Of a stretch of 64,000 bases of DNA, positions 35,816 to 45,615 are shown in pieces; within the stretch, counting starts at the first letter, position 1; the number at the start of each line of letters is the position of its first letter. A model generated the notes under the pieces. The model made no database searches and was not told the origin of the DNA. It saw nothing but the letters and a program-made list of their open reading frames with translations. The stretch is from contig BPGO01000004.1 in assembly GCA_026003075.1 (NCBI GenBank), positions 146,462 through 210,461 on the forward strand, given 5' to 3'. Both the position numbers and the translations under genes were made by a program. This DNA is from Fimbriimonadales bacterium (GTDB lineage: Bacteria; Armatimonadota; Fimbriimonadia; Fimbriimonadales; GBS-DC).

Positions 35816-36670
35816 TTATTTCAAATCGACGGTGACAATCGGCACGAAAAAGCGTCGCGCGTTCGAGTCGCGGCGTGTTGTACCAGAAATTTGTTGTCGA
35901 TCCTCTTCGCGCAGTTGTTGGTTGAGTTGCTGTAGCCAGTTGCTCAGGTCGCGCGTTGCGGTCGTCACGGGGCGCGCAGGTGCACTCACGGTAATCGTTT
36001 CGGTCGGAGTGGTGGTCGGGTTCAGCTCACTGGGTTCCGCGACTTCCGTGACGATAACGGGCGGGGTGGATACGGTCTGCGTAAAGCGGGGTGTGGAATC
36101 GCTAACCACGATAGCGGTTGACGATGGCTCTGGGATGCTGGGCACGGGGCTGATCCGTGTCTGCGGTACCCAGCGTGGCGACAGCGAGGCGGTGCGATAC
36201 GACGGTGCAGACTGCAAAACAATCACCAGCGGTGCAAATGGGAAAGACTCCTGAACGGTATTGTGCATCGGCGCGGCAGGAACGGGAATGGTCTCCTGCA
36301 CCTGCGGTGTGAGGATGCTCGTGAAAGTTTCACGCGCAGGTTGCGGGCGGGGCAGCGTGAGCCAGCCAAGCAAGAGCGCGACGCCCAACGCAGGCGCCAG
36401 CACACGCCAGCCGGGAATCAAGCGGCGGGCAAAACGGCGACGGCGCGTTGTGGACGCCAAAATCCGCTCCCGCAAGTAAGGCGGTGGCAACTCCCGTGGC
36501 AACCGACGCACGCCCTGACCCACGGCTTGCCACAGTGCCACCGTCGCACGGCACGACTCGCAACGCGACAGGTGCGCCGTCACCGCGTTCTCGTCGAACG
36601 GGTTCAGCACCCCGTCCACATAAAGACTTAACTTCTCCTCCCATTCGGGGCAGTGCAGCGTTTTGCCCAT
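35816..36670 (-). CDS. zf-HC2 anti-sigma-factor-like membrane protein
   Basis: The 284-aa product has an N-terminal zinc-finger anti-sigma domain (LSLYVDGVLNPFDENAVTAH, then HLSRCESC) and one membrane helix (VLAPALGVALLLGWL, ~95). A long Thr/Pro/Ser-rich extracytoplasmic stretch follows. Such proteins hold an ECF sigma factor at the membrane until a signal arrives. No sigma factor gene is adjacent. It forms an operon with the outer-membrane beta-barrel gene, which it may regulate or be co-regulated with. Confidence 0.82.
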   Translation of the reverse strand: MGKTLHCPEWEEKLSLYVDGVLNPFDENAVTAHLSRCESCRATVALWQAVGQGVRRLPRELPPPYLRERILASTTRRRRFARRLIPGWRVLAPALGVALLLGWLTLPRPQPARETFTSILTPQVQETIPVPAAPMHNTVQESFPFAPLVIVLQSAPSYRTASLSPRWVPQTRISPVPSIPEPSSTAIVVSDSTPRFTQTVSTPPVIVTEVAEPSELNPTTTPTETITVSAPARPVTTATRDLSNWLQQLNQQLREEDRQQISGTTRRDSNARRFFVPIVTVDLK

Positions 36671-36764
36671 AGGTGCGCCTCTATTCTCTTAGACGGCGAT
36701 ACAGTATAATTGTACCGCCTAACGGAGGGATTTTGTGGAAGGGTGTTCGAAAAAGCAGCTTTCA

Positions 36765-36985
36765 CACCGACCACCCAGACCAAACACACAACATCACCCC
36801 CACCCAACCCCGAACCAACCCCACCAAGTTCCACAACACAAACACACCCCCCATACCTGCCCCCCTTGCCAATATCCCAACACCACCGCCTTCCCATGCG
36901 AGCGTTGCGTCCGTATCTGCTCCCCGCGAAACCAGCGCGTGGGGAAGGTCGCCACATCCCCCACCCAACACCGTCCACGCATAGA
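36765..36985. other. Extremely A/C-rich intergenic tract
   Basis: From about 36765 to 36900 the + strand is almost only A and C (ACCACCCAGACCAAACACAC). Small ORFs across it are artefacts of composition. The surrounding stretch 36671-37069 carries TATAAT-like boxes on both strands near 36703-36711 and the tRNA promoter, but no gene. Confidence 0.6.
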
Positions 36986-37069
36986 GGGGAGCCGCACCTT
37001 TGTGATAGAGTAGTGCCTGCCCCTAATCGGTTGAATCTCGCCGTGGCGTAGGGTATAATTAAAGGCGTT

Positions 37070-37144
37070 GCGGGAGTAGCTCAGGGGTAGAGCATCGGCC
37101 TCCCATGCCGAGGGTCGCGGGTTCGAATCCCGTCTCCCGCTCCA
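37070..37144 (+). tRNA. tRNA-Gly (anticodon CCC)
   Basis: The acceptor arms GCGGGAG and CTCCCGC pair fully. The D-arm (GCTC/GAGC), anticodon arm (TCGGC-CTCCCAT-GCCGA) and T-arm (GCGGG-TTCGAAT-CCCGT) all form. The discriminator is T and CCA is encoded. A TATAAT box lies at 37053-37058. Confidence 0.97.
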
Positions 37145-37180
37145 TTTAAGTTCACAATCGCTCCGACTCTGAACCACCGT

Positions 37181-37714
37181 TCAGTAAAAACCCGTTCCAC
37201 GCCCCTTGGCATGCTGTCTTTTTCGCGCGTTTGTATCTTGAAGCGACCATCCGATCACCCCACCCACTACCCCACACGCAGGTGCAAGCATCAGATATGC
37301 CCTGACAAGAGTCGGAATTATCATATCCCACGCCCGGTACTGCCACATGTCGGCGTACACTAACAGCAGCGCGTACGCCATCGGAGGAGTCAGGAACATA
37401 TAAAGCATCGCCGCGATGACCCCCGACTTGATGAAGGCGCTTCGTGCCGACAGGCGTGCCACCCAGCGCGCTGCGATTAATGCTCCCGGACTCACCAACA
37501 CCATTCCCACTATCGGCGCGATGTTGAACGCGCCCAGCGCGTACCAGCGCGGCAAATCGCGCAGCGTCGGGGGATAACCTTGCACACTCCAAAACACACT
37601 GAGCCATAGCGGGAACACTGCCCAGAACAGCACCCCCGCCCCCAGCGTGCGCGCAACAATCCCCAGGAACACGCCTGCCCAACGCCCGACGCGCCCCTTA
37701 ACGCCCCCGGCCAC
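37181..37714 (-). CDS. Integral membrane protein of unknown function
   Basis: The 177-aa product has about four membrane helices (LGAGVLFWAVFPLWLSVFW, IAPIVGMVLVSPGALIAARW, GVIAAMLYMFLTPPMAYALL, LMLAPACGVVGGVIGWSL). No family was recognised. It overlaps the small upstream gene by 17 nt and so probably belongs to the ruvC operon. The other frame over this region (37152-37682) lacks family-like or membrane-like sequence. Confidence 0.6.
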   Translation of the reverse strand: MAGGVKGRVGRWAGVFLGIVARTLGAGVLFWAVFPLWLSVFWSVQGYPPTLRDLPRWYALGAFNIAPIVGMVLVSPGALIAARWVARLSARSAFIKSGVIAAMLYMFLTPPMAYALLLVYADMWQYRAWDMIIPTLVRAYLMLAPACGVVGGVIGWSLQDTNARKRQHAKGRGTGFY

Positions 37715-37895
37715 GCTTGCGCTCCTCCTGCAGGCGGTACAGCTCCATCAGTGCGGAGAACGGGTCTAAGGGGTTGCGCTCTCGTTCGGCGTCTAACTCC
37801 GCCAAACGCTCGTTAATGCGCCGGCTGAGTCGTACCGCCGAGTAAATCAGCAGCGCGATTATCCCGAAGCATATGATCACAAAGGGGACATTCAT
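37698..37895 (-). CDS. Small single-helix membrane protein
   Basis: The 65-aa product has one N-terminal helix ([19 protein letters not shown]) followed by a charged helical tail ([18 protein letters not shown]). The start at 37895 overlaps the ruvC stop (ATGA), which favours it over a start 14 codons earlier. Function unknown. Confidence 0.6.
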   Translation of the reverse strand: MNVPFVIICFGIIALLIYSAVRLSRRINERLAELDAERERNPLDPFSALMELYRLQEERKRGRGR

Positions 37896-38383
37896 GGCTT
37901 GGCGAGTTTCAGCATCGTTGCATGGTGGGCATGACAAAGAGCGATGGCGAGCGCATCCGCAGCGTCATCGGGTTTGGGAACGCTTTCCAGTCCAAGCAAG
38001 CGTTGTACCATCGTCTGCACCTGTTTTTTATCGGCGCCGCCATAACCCGTCACCGCTTGTTTGACCTGCAACGGGGTGTATTCGCGCCATTCAACGCCCG
38101 CTTCCGCGGCGACCAACAGCGCGATACCCGCCGCACGCGCCACCTGAATCGCCGTGCGTCGGTTCGTGCTGAACAGCAGCTGCTCCGTCGCCAGCGCATC
38201 GGGCTGGTATTGCGCCACCAGCGTGCTTAGACCCCGATAGAGCGTCAGTAACCGTTCGTGACCAGGCTGCGTCTTGGGCGTCTCGATCACCCCATACGCC
38301 AGCGCACGATAGCGATTGCCCGTCTTCTCCAGCACACCGTAGCCCATCGTCGCTGTGCCCGGGTCAACCCCGAGAATAATCAT
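37892..38383 (-). CDS. ruvC: Holliday junction resolvase RuvC
   Basis: The 163-aa endonuclease starts [17 protein letters not shown], with catalytic D7. The second acidic residue is in ATEQLLF, and the final pair is in [18 protein letters not shown]. It resolves Holliday junctions with RuvAB, which is not in the window. A GGATAGAG-type RBS precedes ATG 38383; the longer frame starting at 38452 has no family similarity. Confidence 0.95.
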   Translation of the reverse strand: MIILGVDPGTATMGYGVLEKTGNRYRALAYGVIETPKTQPGHERLLTLYRGLSTLVAQYQPDALATEQLLFSTNRRTAIQVARAAGIALLVAAEAGVEWREYTPLQVKQAVTGYGGADKKQVQTMVQRLLGLESVPKPDDAADALAIALCHAHHATMLKLAKP

Positions 38384-38460
38384 CTCTATCCTCAATTCAA
38401 TCGGATAGGGCAGTTTCCTGCAGAGAAGGGGCAAAACGCGATTTAGGTACACTTTCTGCT

Positions 38461-39342
38461 ATGGCACGCGACCCGAAACCGCTCAAAGCGAAGTTAGACG
38501 CGATTTGTGAAAAGTTTCGCGGTGTGATGGGCTACAGCCTCTACCACACCCAACATAACCACCGCATCGACTATCGCGGCGATACGATTTTCCCCACCGC
38601 CAGCACAATCAAGGTCGCCGTGATGAGTAAGGCAATGGAAGAGATCGACGCAGGACGCCTGGGCTATGCGGACAAACTGCCCATCACCCCCGACGACATT
38701 CGCGAAGGCTCTGGATTGCTGCAGTTTTTCAAGGAGAACCAGTCGGTGGAAGTAAAGATGCTGCTCCACCTGATGATTACTGTGAGCGACAACACGGCGA
38801 CGATAATGTTGGCGCGGCGTCTGGGCACCGTGGAGGTGAACCGTCATCTGGAGCGGCTCGGCTTGCGCAACACGAAACTACTCGCGCTGCACCCCCCCGA
38901 TGACGCCGAACTCAAAGCCCTGCGCGAGAAATGGGGCATGGGCATGTGTACCCCCAACGAGATGGTGCAGTTGCTGGACGCCATTCGCACGGGGCGCGCC
39001 GCCTCACCCGCCGCATGCGAACGGATGCTACGCATCATGAGCCATCAATATTATGATGACCTGATCGGCAGTTCGGTACCCCCGTGGGTGGTGGCATGTC
39101 TTAAGTCCGGAGCGGTGAACCGCTCGCGTTCCGATGTGGGGATTGTCTATGCGCCGTCGGGAACTTACATCCTTGCGGTGTATACTAAAGAGAACGAGGA
39201 CACGCGCTGGACGCCCGACAACGAGGGCGAGGTCGCGATTCGTGAGGTCGCGCGCGAGATATGGCGATTCTACCACCCACGCGACCGATGGCGACCGCCC
39301 AAAGGCGCCGAGAAACTCGCCGTGGGCTACGGAGGAGGCTAA
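38461..39342 (+). CDS. Class A beta-lactamase-fold serine hydrolase, cytosolic
   Basis: The 293-aa product has the SxxK motif S48-T-I-K51, an SDN triad (S109-D110-N111) and KSG (K215-S216-G217). It has no signal peptide. The omega-loop glutamate motif (ExxLN) of true class A enzymes is not evident, so it may be a DD-peptidase- or esterase-like relative rather than an antibiotic resistance enzyme. It begins an operon with lepB, a Nudix gene and a Wzy-like gene. Confidence 0.85.
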   Translation: MARDPKPLKAKLDAICEKFRGVMGYSLYHTQHNHRIDYRGDTIFPTASTIKVAVMSKAMEEIDAGRLGYADKLPITPDDIREGSGLLQFFKENQSVEVKMLLHLMITVSDNTATIMLARRLGTVEVNRHLERLGLRNTKLLALHPPDDAELKALREKWGMGMCTPNEMVQLLDAIRTGRAASPAACERMLRIMSHQYYDDLIGSSVPPWVVACLKSGAVNRSRSDVGIVYAPSGTYILAVYTKENEDTRWTPDNEGEVAIREVAREIWRFYHPRDRWRPPKGAEKLAVGYGGG

Positions 39343-39345
39343 GCC

Positions 39346-39801
39346 ATGAGCGCCGCCGACACGATGGAACGCCGAAACGCCAACACACGCTTGCTGATGC
39401 TGCTGACCCTCTTCGGGCTAATCACGCTCTTTTTCGCGTTGAACTTTCGCGTCGTGGTGGTGAACGGTCCCTCTATGGAACCGACCTACAAAAACGGCGA
39501 CCGCTTGCTCATGACCACTGCCTATTGGCTCTTCGGCGAGATTAAAAAAGGGGATGTCGTCGTCGTGATGCGCCCATCAGGGGAGCTGCTTATCAAGCGC
39601 GTGGTTGCACTTCCCGGCGATCAAGTGCCCCGCGACTACTGGTCGCCTCTGGTCTACATGATGGGAGGGCGCGTTCCCGAAGGGCATATCTTCGTCGTAG
39701 GCGATAACCTGGAACACTCGGAAGACAGTCGTCAGATTGGGGCAATCCCCATGAGGTATGTACTGGGCAAAATCGTCGGCGGCTGGAGGGAGGTGCCGTG
39801 A
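39346..39801 (+). CDS. lepB: Signal peptidase I
   Basis: The 151-aa membrane protease has one N-terminal helix (LMLLTLFGLITLFFAL). The catalytic serine is in VNGPSMEPTYKNGD, the lysine in IKRVVALPGD, and box E is GHIFVVGDNLEHSEDSR. It is short but complete for a bacterial/organelle-type enzyme. It lies 3 nt after the beta-lactamase-fold gene and overlaps the Nudix start (GTGA). Confidence 0.92.
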   Translation: MSAADTMERRNANTRLLMLLTLFGLITLFFALNFRVVVVNGPSMEPTYKNGDRLLMTTAYWLFGEIKKGDVVVVMRPSGELLIKRVVALPGDQVPRDYWSPLVYMMGGRVPEGHIFVVGDNLEHSEDSRQIGAIPMRYVLGKIVGGWREVP

Positions 39802-40307
39802 CCGACTGGAACGCACTCACAGCGGTGTGGGCAGGGCGACAGATGCGCTTCGTGCCCTCCAAAAACGCACTGAACCTGCCCAACCCGCGCTACGTGGTCG
39901 TGCTGATTACCGATGGCGCTGGGCGGTACCTCTTGGCGGACATTCGTGGGCGGGGCTATTGCGCCCCCAGCGGACGCATCGAGCCGAACGAGATGCCCGA
40001 CGCCGCTGCCCACCGCGAAGCACGCGAAGAGTCAGGAGCAATTCTGAGCGCGTTGTACTACCTGGGCAGTTATCTGTTAGAGCCGTGTAGTGAACAGGAG
40101 CCGTTGCCGTGCAGCGCGCCCGTGTTTTTGGCACATACGAAGCGGATTGAGCCACTGCACGCATGCTCGGAATCGCAGGGCATATGCTGGGCGACGATTG
40201 CCGAACTCCCCGCGATTTATTACGACTGGTCACCGTTAATTGAGGCGGTATTTCGCTATGCAGAGGAACGGCGCAAAGCTCTCTGGGAACGGCAGGGCGA
40301 AAGTTAA
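39798..40307 (+). CDS. Nudix hydrolase
   Basis: The 169-aa product carries a complete Nudix box: G-x5-E-x7-R-E-A-x-E-E-S-G (GRIEPNEMPDAAAHREAREE). It hydrolyses a nucleoside diphosphate linked to another moiety; substrate unknown. The GTG start at 39798 overlaps the lepB stop. Its end overlaps the next start by 50 nt. Confidence 0.85.
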   Translation: MTDWNALTAVWAGRQMRFVPSKNALNLPNPRYVVVLITDGAGRYLLADIRGRGYCAPSGRIEPNEMPDAAAHREAREESGAILSALYYLGSYLLEPCSEQEPLPCSAPVFLAHTKRIEPLHACSESQGICWATIAELPAIYYDWSPLIEAVFRYAEERRKALWERQGES

Positions 40308-42453
40308 GGCGCGCGCGCCGCAGTGGGCATCGTGGGCGGCGGGGCTGACTGGAGTCGGGGTCGCGCTCGCGCCGTGGCTGTCGGGCAGCGTGTATGTGGG
40401 GGCGCGTCCCGTTACACCCGACGATACGCTGACCGCCTTGCTCTGGAGCGCCGATATGCCCTTGATGGGGATGTTTTTGGCAAGCCTGCTAATCTTGGCG
40501 GGGTTCCTCATCGCCGCATGGAACGCCGAGATGTGGCGGTTGCCCATCGGACGGTTCCTGCTGCCGAGCGTGTTGCTCATTCTCTGGATGGGCGTATCCG
40601 CTGCGGTGATGCAATCGGGCTGGGCGGGGCTGCTGCGCGTTGTGCAGTGGCTCGTGGGGCTCATTGCCATGCTCACGATCGTCGCGGTGGTGCGGCGCGG
40701 GGTTTCCGCGTGGCTGGTAATCGCACCGATGCTCGTCAGCGCGAGCCTGATTGGGCTACGTGGTTGCACAGAGTATCTCATCAACGCGCTGAGCGGTGTA
40801 CCGAACTGGCGGGTGTTCGCGACCTTTTTCAATCCGAACTTGCTGGCGGGCTACTTGGCGATGACCGCGCCGCTGACGCTGGGCGCATTGCTGATGCTGG
40901 GACGTGAGTTGCCCGAACCGCGTCGCCGAGTGTATACCGCTCTGCTCACGGTAGCGGTGTGGCTACAACTCAGCGCGCTCGCGCTCACCGCCTCGCGACT
41001 GGGCATGCTCGCGTTTCTGGGTGCAGGGGGCGTGTTTATGGGGGTGGCAGGCGCGTGGAAACTGCTCGCACGTGATTTCATCCTGCGCCTGATGGTGGTG
41101 GGCGTGCTCCTGGTGGGCGTGTTCTGGCTCAGTACCCCCGCCACGCAACGCCTCACACCGCAGGCAGCAACCCAGGATGTCCATTCTGGGGCGTTCCGCA
41201 TCGAAACATGGAAAGGCACTCTCCGCGCCGCGCTGGCGAACCCGATTATGGGCGTCGGGACAGGCGCGTTCGAATGGCAGTACCCACGCTACGCCCAGGT
41301 GGGCTACACCCGCTCCGCCCACAACACCTATTTGGAAATGGCTGCGGAATCGGGACTGCCCGCGTTGCTCTTACTGCTCGCAGCATCGCTTGGCTGGCTG
41401 GTGCGCGCCGCGCAACGCGAGCAATCCCCTGACCCCAACCGCCCCGTAACGCGCGTTATGGACTGGCGACCGATTCGGGTGGGCATTCTGGCGGGCGTTG
41501 CAGGCGCCGCACTGCATAACGCCGTCGATTCCGACCTGCAGGCGTTCGCGAACCTGCTCACGCTCTGGGCAATCCTGGGATTGGGAATCGCGCTTGCCGT
41601 GGACGGCGTATTCACGATACCAATCCGTGCGATTGAACGGCGCGGCACAGCACTGGCAGCAGGGCTAACCGTAGCGGTCGCACTCACCGCGTTCGGACTG
41701 GGCGAGTGGTACGCCAATCAAGGACGCTACGAAACACTCGTAACGCATGTGCCCCAAGCGGCGGAGTTCTACAGCCTCGCACGCCGATTCGACTCCACGA
41801 ACCCCGACTATCTGATGGATGCAGGCGAACTCTACTACGCGCTGGGCAGGCGCGAAACGGCGTTCGAACTGATGACGCGCTCGGTCAAACTCAAGCCGTC
41901 GCCGCGCAATCTCTATCGGCTGGGGCTGTATTACGAGCGCGAAGGCGACTTAGAAAAAGCGCGCGCCCAGTACGAAGCCGCGCTGGCGCGTGACCCGCAT
42001 AGCCTACCGGCGCTCCTCAAACTGGCGCAACTGGCGCAACCCGACCCCAATAATCCGCGACTGAGCGAGCAGGCAAAACGATACTACGAACGCGTCGTTG
42101 AGATTAAAAATAGCCCCTACGGACAGATTCGCGCCGTGCCCGAAATCGTGGAGACCGCCTACGGCTTCGCCCACCTTGCGCTGGCGCGACATTACCGCGC
42201 CCTGAACGAGACCGTCAAAGCGCAAGGACACTATGAACAGGCGCTGGCAGTGTTCCGCAACTACCGCGAGGTTACCTACCCCTTCAACCTCGCAGGACGC
42301 GCGCTGGGCATGTATAACCCCGAACGCGAACGACAAATCCTGAGCGCACATCTGCAAACCCTGAGCGAATTAGCCGCACTCTACGAAGCGCAGGGACGCA
42401 ACACAGAGGCAGCGGCCCTACGCGAAGAGTATGCCCGCCTGAACACCCCCTAA
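40258..42453 (+). CDS. Wzy/O-antigen-ligase-like membrane protein with C-terminal TPRs
   Basis: The 731-aa product has about ten to twelve membrane helices (residues ~15-460) and the O-antigen ligase/polymerase core (FFNPNLLAGYLAMTAPL, then SAHNTYLEMAAESGLP). A soluble TPR region fills ~480-730 (LYRLGLYYEREGDLEKARAQ, YEAALARDPHSLPALLKLAQ). It probably ligates or polymerises surface glycans. ATG 40258 is preferred (GAGGCGG upstream); a TTG six codons earlier is possible. Confidence 0.85.
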   Translation: MQRNGAKLSGNGRAKVKARAPQWASWAAGLTGVGVALAPWLSGSVYVGARPVTPDDTLTALLWSADMPLMGMFLASLLILAGFLIAAWNAEMWRLPIGRFLLPSVLLILWMGVSAAVMQSGWAGLLRVVQWLVGLIAMLTIVAVVRRGVSAWLVIAPMLVSASLIGLRGCTEYLINALSGVPNWRVFATFFNPNLLAGYLAMTAPLTLGALLMLGRELPEPRRRVYTALLTVAVWLQLSALALTASRLGMLAFLGAGGVFMGVAGAWKLLARDFILRLMVVGVLLVGVFWLSTPATQRLTPQAATQDVHSGAFRIETWKGTLRAALANPIMGVGTGAFEWQYPRYAQVGYTRSAHNTYLEMAAESGLPALLLLLAASLGWLVRAAQREQSPDPNRPVTRVMDWRPIRVGILAGVAGAALHNAVDSDLQAFANLLTLWAILGLGIALAVDGVFTIPIRAIERRGTALAAGLTVAVALTAFGLGEWYANQGRYETLVTHVPQAAEFYSLARRFDSTNPDYLMDAGELYYALGRRETAFELMTRSVKLKPSPRNLYRLGLYYEREGDLEKARAQYEAALARDPHSLPALLKLAQLAQPDPNNPRLSEQAKRYYERVVEIKNSPYGQIRAVPEIVETAYGFAHLALARHYRALNETVKAQGHYEQALAVFRNYREVTYPFNLAGRALGMYNPERERQILSAHLQTLSELAALYEAQGRNTEAAALREEYARLNTP

Positions 42454-42458
42454 ACGGC

Positions 42459-42487
42459 TTGACATCCCCGCCAATCCATGCTATAAT
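42459..42487 (+). promoter_or_regulatory. Consensus sigma-70 promoter for the amylase gene
   Basis: TTGACA (42459-42464), a 17-bp spacer and TATAAT (42482-42487) match the consensus at all twelve positions. It lies 82 bases upstream of the amylase ATG and just after the Wzy-like stop. Confidence 0.85.
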
Positions 42488-42568
42488 ATAGTTCAGAATA
42501 CGATTTCTCATTGTGGTATGGACGATCTTATCCGTCCAAGCCACGCACTGCGCAGGGGCATATCGACA

Positions 42569-44768
42569 ATGAGGCGACGCGCGGCGATAGCGACACTGAT
42601 ACTACTGACGCTCTGGGCAGGTTGGGCACAGGAGTCCACCTACCCCGTGCAGTTTCGAGTGGAACTGGAACGCCCCGCCGAAAAGGTTTACCTCGCAGGG
42701 AGTTTTAACGAATGGCAACCCCGCGCCACCCCCATGCAACCCGATGCCGAAAAGCGCGTCTGGACACTCACGCTGCAGCTGCCCCCCGGCGCACACCAGT
42801 ATAAGTTCGTGGTCAACGGAACCGACTGGATAACCGACCCGAAAGCCCCCACCATCGACGACGGCAACGGCAATCTCAACTCCGTGGTGTGGGTGGAGCC
42901 AGACGGTTATAGTCGCCCCGCACGCCTCGGCGATGGGCACATCACACGCAGCGGCGTACATCATAACCCCAACGACCTGCGCGACAGAAATCCCGTTCAC
43001 GGCAAGCTCTACCTGCGTCTGCGCACCCGCAAGGACGATGTCGCGCAGGGGCTGTTGTTCTATCGCCAGAACGGACGCACGCAACGCATTGAGATGACCC
43101 CGTTCGTGAGCGATGCGCTCTACACTTACTATCGCGCGGTCATACCCGAAGCGAATCTGGAGTACTGGTTCGAACTACGCGACGGCAACGCACGCCTCCG
43201 CCTGCCTGACGGCAACGCTCGATACCGACACCGCATCGGCGACCATCGCTTTGAAGTGCCCGACTGGGCGCAAGATGCGATTTACTACCAAATCATGCCC
43301 GACCGCTTCTACAACGCAGACCCGACCAACGACCCCGATGCGAATAAGCCCATCGACTTCACCGGGCGCATCGAAGGCGACGGCTTCTACGGCGGCGACC
43401 TGCAGGGCATCTTGAAACAACTGGACTACCTGCGCGACTTGGGCGTGGATACACTGTATCTCACCCCTGTGTTCGCCTCCGTGACGCACCACAACTACGA
43501 TATCGACGACTACGAGCGCGTCGACCCCGAAATCGGCACCGATGCAGACCTGAAAGCGCTCGCCGACGCCTTGCACCAGCACGGTATGCGCCTCGTGCTG
43601 GACGGCGTGTTTAATCATGTGGGCATCTACTTTTTCGCGTTCCAAGACCTGCTGCGCCACCAGGAGAACTCCCCCTTCCGTGATTGGTTCATCGTGGAAC
43701 GGTTCCCTGTAGCCGTTGAGCCGAACCCGAACTATTGGGCGTGGTGGAACATTCCCTACATGCCGAAACTAAACCACAACAATCCGATTGTGCGCCGCTA
43801 CTTGCTGGGCGTGATCGAGCGTTGGACGCGCGAGTTGAACTTAGACGGCTGGCGGCTGGATGTGCCCAACGAAGTGCCCGATGTGTTTTGGCGCGAGTTT
43901 CGCCCCGTAGTGCGCCGCGCGAACCCGAACGCGCATCATCATCGGGGAGATCTGGGACGACGCAGGGCGCTGGCTGCAAGGGGATATGTTCGACAGCGTG
44001 ATGAACTATGTATGGCGCGGGGCGGTGTTGGGGTTCGTTGCGCATGGCAACCTGAAACCGTCGCAGTTTGATCAGCGCATGGCGCAGTTGCGCCTCATGT
44101 ATCCGCGCCAGAGCCTGTACGCGATGTATAACATGCTCAGCAGCCACGACACGCCTCGCTTCCGCCGAGAGTGCGGCGGCGATTTAAGGCGTGTGCGGTT
44201 GGGCTTGCTGCTACAGTTCACGGGCATCGGCGCTCCTGCGATTTACTACGGCGATGAAATCGGCATGGACGGCGGCGGCACACCTGATAACCGACGCCCC
44301 ATGCGCTTTGAACTGACCGACGAAGAGCGCGCCCTACGCGACTATGTCAAGCAACTGATCGCCCTGCGCAAGGCGGAGCCTGCCCTGCGCCGCGGCGAGT
44401 GGCAAACGCTTCTGACAGACGACGCGAAAGGCGTGTACGGGTTTGGGCGATACATAGAAGATGCCCTCACCTCCCAGCCCCGTGGGAGAGGGGGAGAGGC
44501 GGCTCCCCTCTCCCACGCTGTGAGAGAGGGGCAGGGGGTGAGGGCTAATCCTGTGCTGGTCGTCCTCAACACCTCTGCCCAGCCCCAAACCGTCGAGTTG
44601 CCCGTTCTGGGAGACTCCACCCGCTGGCGCATCGCCGTCAGCACCACCGAATTCGGGCAGGCGATTTATCCTGCTGCGAATGGGCGTGTGGCGATTACGC
44701 TGCCGCCCCTTGCGGGAACCGTGCTGGTTCCCGACCGTAATCCATCTATAGGAGGTAATGCACAATGA
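42569..44768 (+). pseudogene. Secreted GH13 alpha-amylase/neopullulanase-like enzyme, frameshifted
   Basis: The first frame (to 44071) encodes a signal peptide (MRRRAAIATLILLTLWAGWA) and a CBM48-like N-domain (VYLAGSFNEWQPRATPMQP). The first half of the GH13 barrel follows, with the nucleophile in GWRLDVPNEVPDVFW. Near 43935 the sequence shifts: the second frame continues with the acid/base GEIWDDAGRWLQGD, SSHDTPRFRRE and YYGDEIGMDGGGTPDNRRP. Restoring one base in the AACGCGCATC region joins them. It may be a real inactivation or an assembly error. A palindromic repeat lies in frame at 44465-44545. Confidence 0.85.
44465..44545. repeat. Palindromic repeat inserted in frame within the amylase gene
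   Basis: CCCTCACC, CTCCCAGCCCCGTGGGAGAG and TCCCCTCTCCCACGCTGTGA, then GGGGCAGGGGGTGAGGG, make nested inverted repeats of the same family as 17955-18200. The element adds about 28 residues (DALTSQPRGRGGEAAPLSHA onward) between GFGRYIED and NPVLVVLNTS, which join naturally in relatives. The reading frame is kept. Confidence 0.8.
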
Positions 44769-45568
44769 AGGCTCTACAGCGACGCGGCTTCACCTTGATT
44801 GAGCTGCTGGTCGTTATCGCGATTATCGCCATCCTCGCGGCGATACTGTTCCCTGTGTTCGCGCAAGCCCGTGAAAAAGCACGGCAGACAGCTTGCTTGA
44901 ACAATTGCAAGCAGATTGGCTTGGGCGCGCTGATGTACGCCAATGACTACGACAACTATTTCGCCATCTTTGCCTTTGGAGAAGGCTATCAAGCTGCAGC
45001 GCGAATACTTCCTTACATCAAGAATCGCGATGTGTTCCGCTGTCCAAGTTGGCCGTTTCCGCGCGGCGCCGTACAGACGGTTCAGCGTCCTGCCTCTAAC
45101 TTTCCTGGCGAGAATTGGGACAGGATGACCGCTCCTAACCATCCAAGAGTAGGACTCGGCGTCTCAACACGCGGACGCGCTAATGATTTTGACGACATTT
45201 ATCCCCATCTGGACTACAAAGTGCATGATGACTTAGGGGGCAGAGGCATGTACGGCTACAGCTACGACCCGACGATGATTGACGGTGGTCGTGTGACACG
45301 CCCCGCCCGTGCTGTAATGTTTATTGATCTGCCTCCCGCGGTCTACCATTATCCAGAGACTGAGTCGCCAGGATTCTGGGCGCGCCGTCACGGAGCCAAC
45401 TTCAAGGGGCGTCATAGTGAAGGTTCTGTGGTCATCCACTTGGACGGACACGCAAAGTGGTACCAGCATCGTTTCCTGTATCCCCGAGGGCGCGAAGTTG
45501 AATGTACTCAAGACCCATACATCTGGTACTGCTGGGGCTTACTTGGTGGAACGCCGGAGGATCAGTAA
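44765..45568 (+). CDS. DUF1559-type pseudopilin
   Basis: The 267-aa product has a type IV prepilin cleavage/methylation signal ([20 protein letters not shown]) and the long N-terminal helix continuing to [18 protein letters not shown]. The globular part ends with an HxDGH motif ([16 protein letters not shown]) and [14 protein letters not shown]. Many copies per genome are usual in Planctomycetota and Armatimonadota. A strong AGGAGG precedes ATG 44765, which overlaps the amylase stop. A hairpin terminator follows. Confidence 0.9.
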   Translation: MKALQRRGFTLIELLVVIAIIAILAAILFPVFAQAREKARQTACLNNCKQIGLGALMYANDYDNYFAIFAFGEGYQAAARILPYIKNRDVFRCPSWPFPRGAVQTVQRPASNFPGENWDRMTAPNHPRVGLGVSTRGRANDFDDIYPHLDYKVHDDLGGRGMYGYSYDPTMIDGGRVTRPARAVMFIDLPPAVYHYPETESPGFWARRHGANFKGRHSEGSVVIHLDGHAKWYQHRFLYPRGREVECTQDPYIWYCWGLLGGTPEDQ

Positions 45569-45579
45569 AAAGATAATGC

Positions 45580-45611
45580 GATGCGAGGGCAATCTGTGTT
45601 GCCCTCGCATC
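45580..45611. terminator. Bidirectional hairpin terminator
   Basis: GATGCGAGGGCAA and TTGCCCTCGCATC form a perfect 13-bp stem with a 6-nt loop. On the minus strand it is followed within ten bases by TTTTT, so it serves the pseudopilin and the convergent dockerin gene. An almost identical hairpin stands at 46918. Confidence 0.8.
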
Positions 45612-45615
45612 ATGT

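Noticed and set aside
36710..37051. Pro/Thr/His-rich frames upstream of tRNA-Gly
   Set aside because: They come from the A/C-only tract and exist in all three frames, so composition explains them.
38461..39342. Antibiotic resistance beta-lactamase
   Set aside because: No signal peptide and no omega-loop ExxLN motif; a housekeeping hydrolase of the same fold is more likely.
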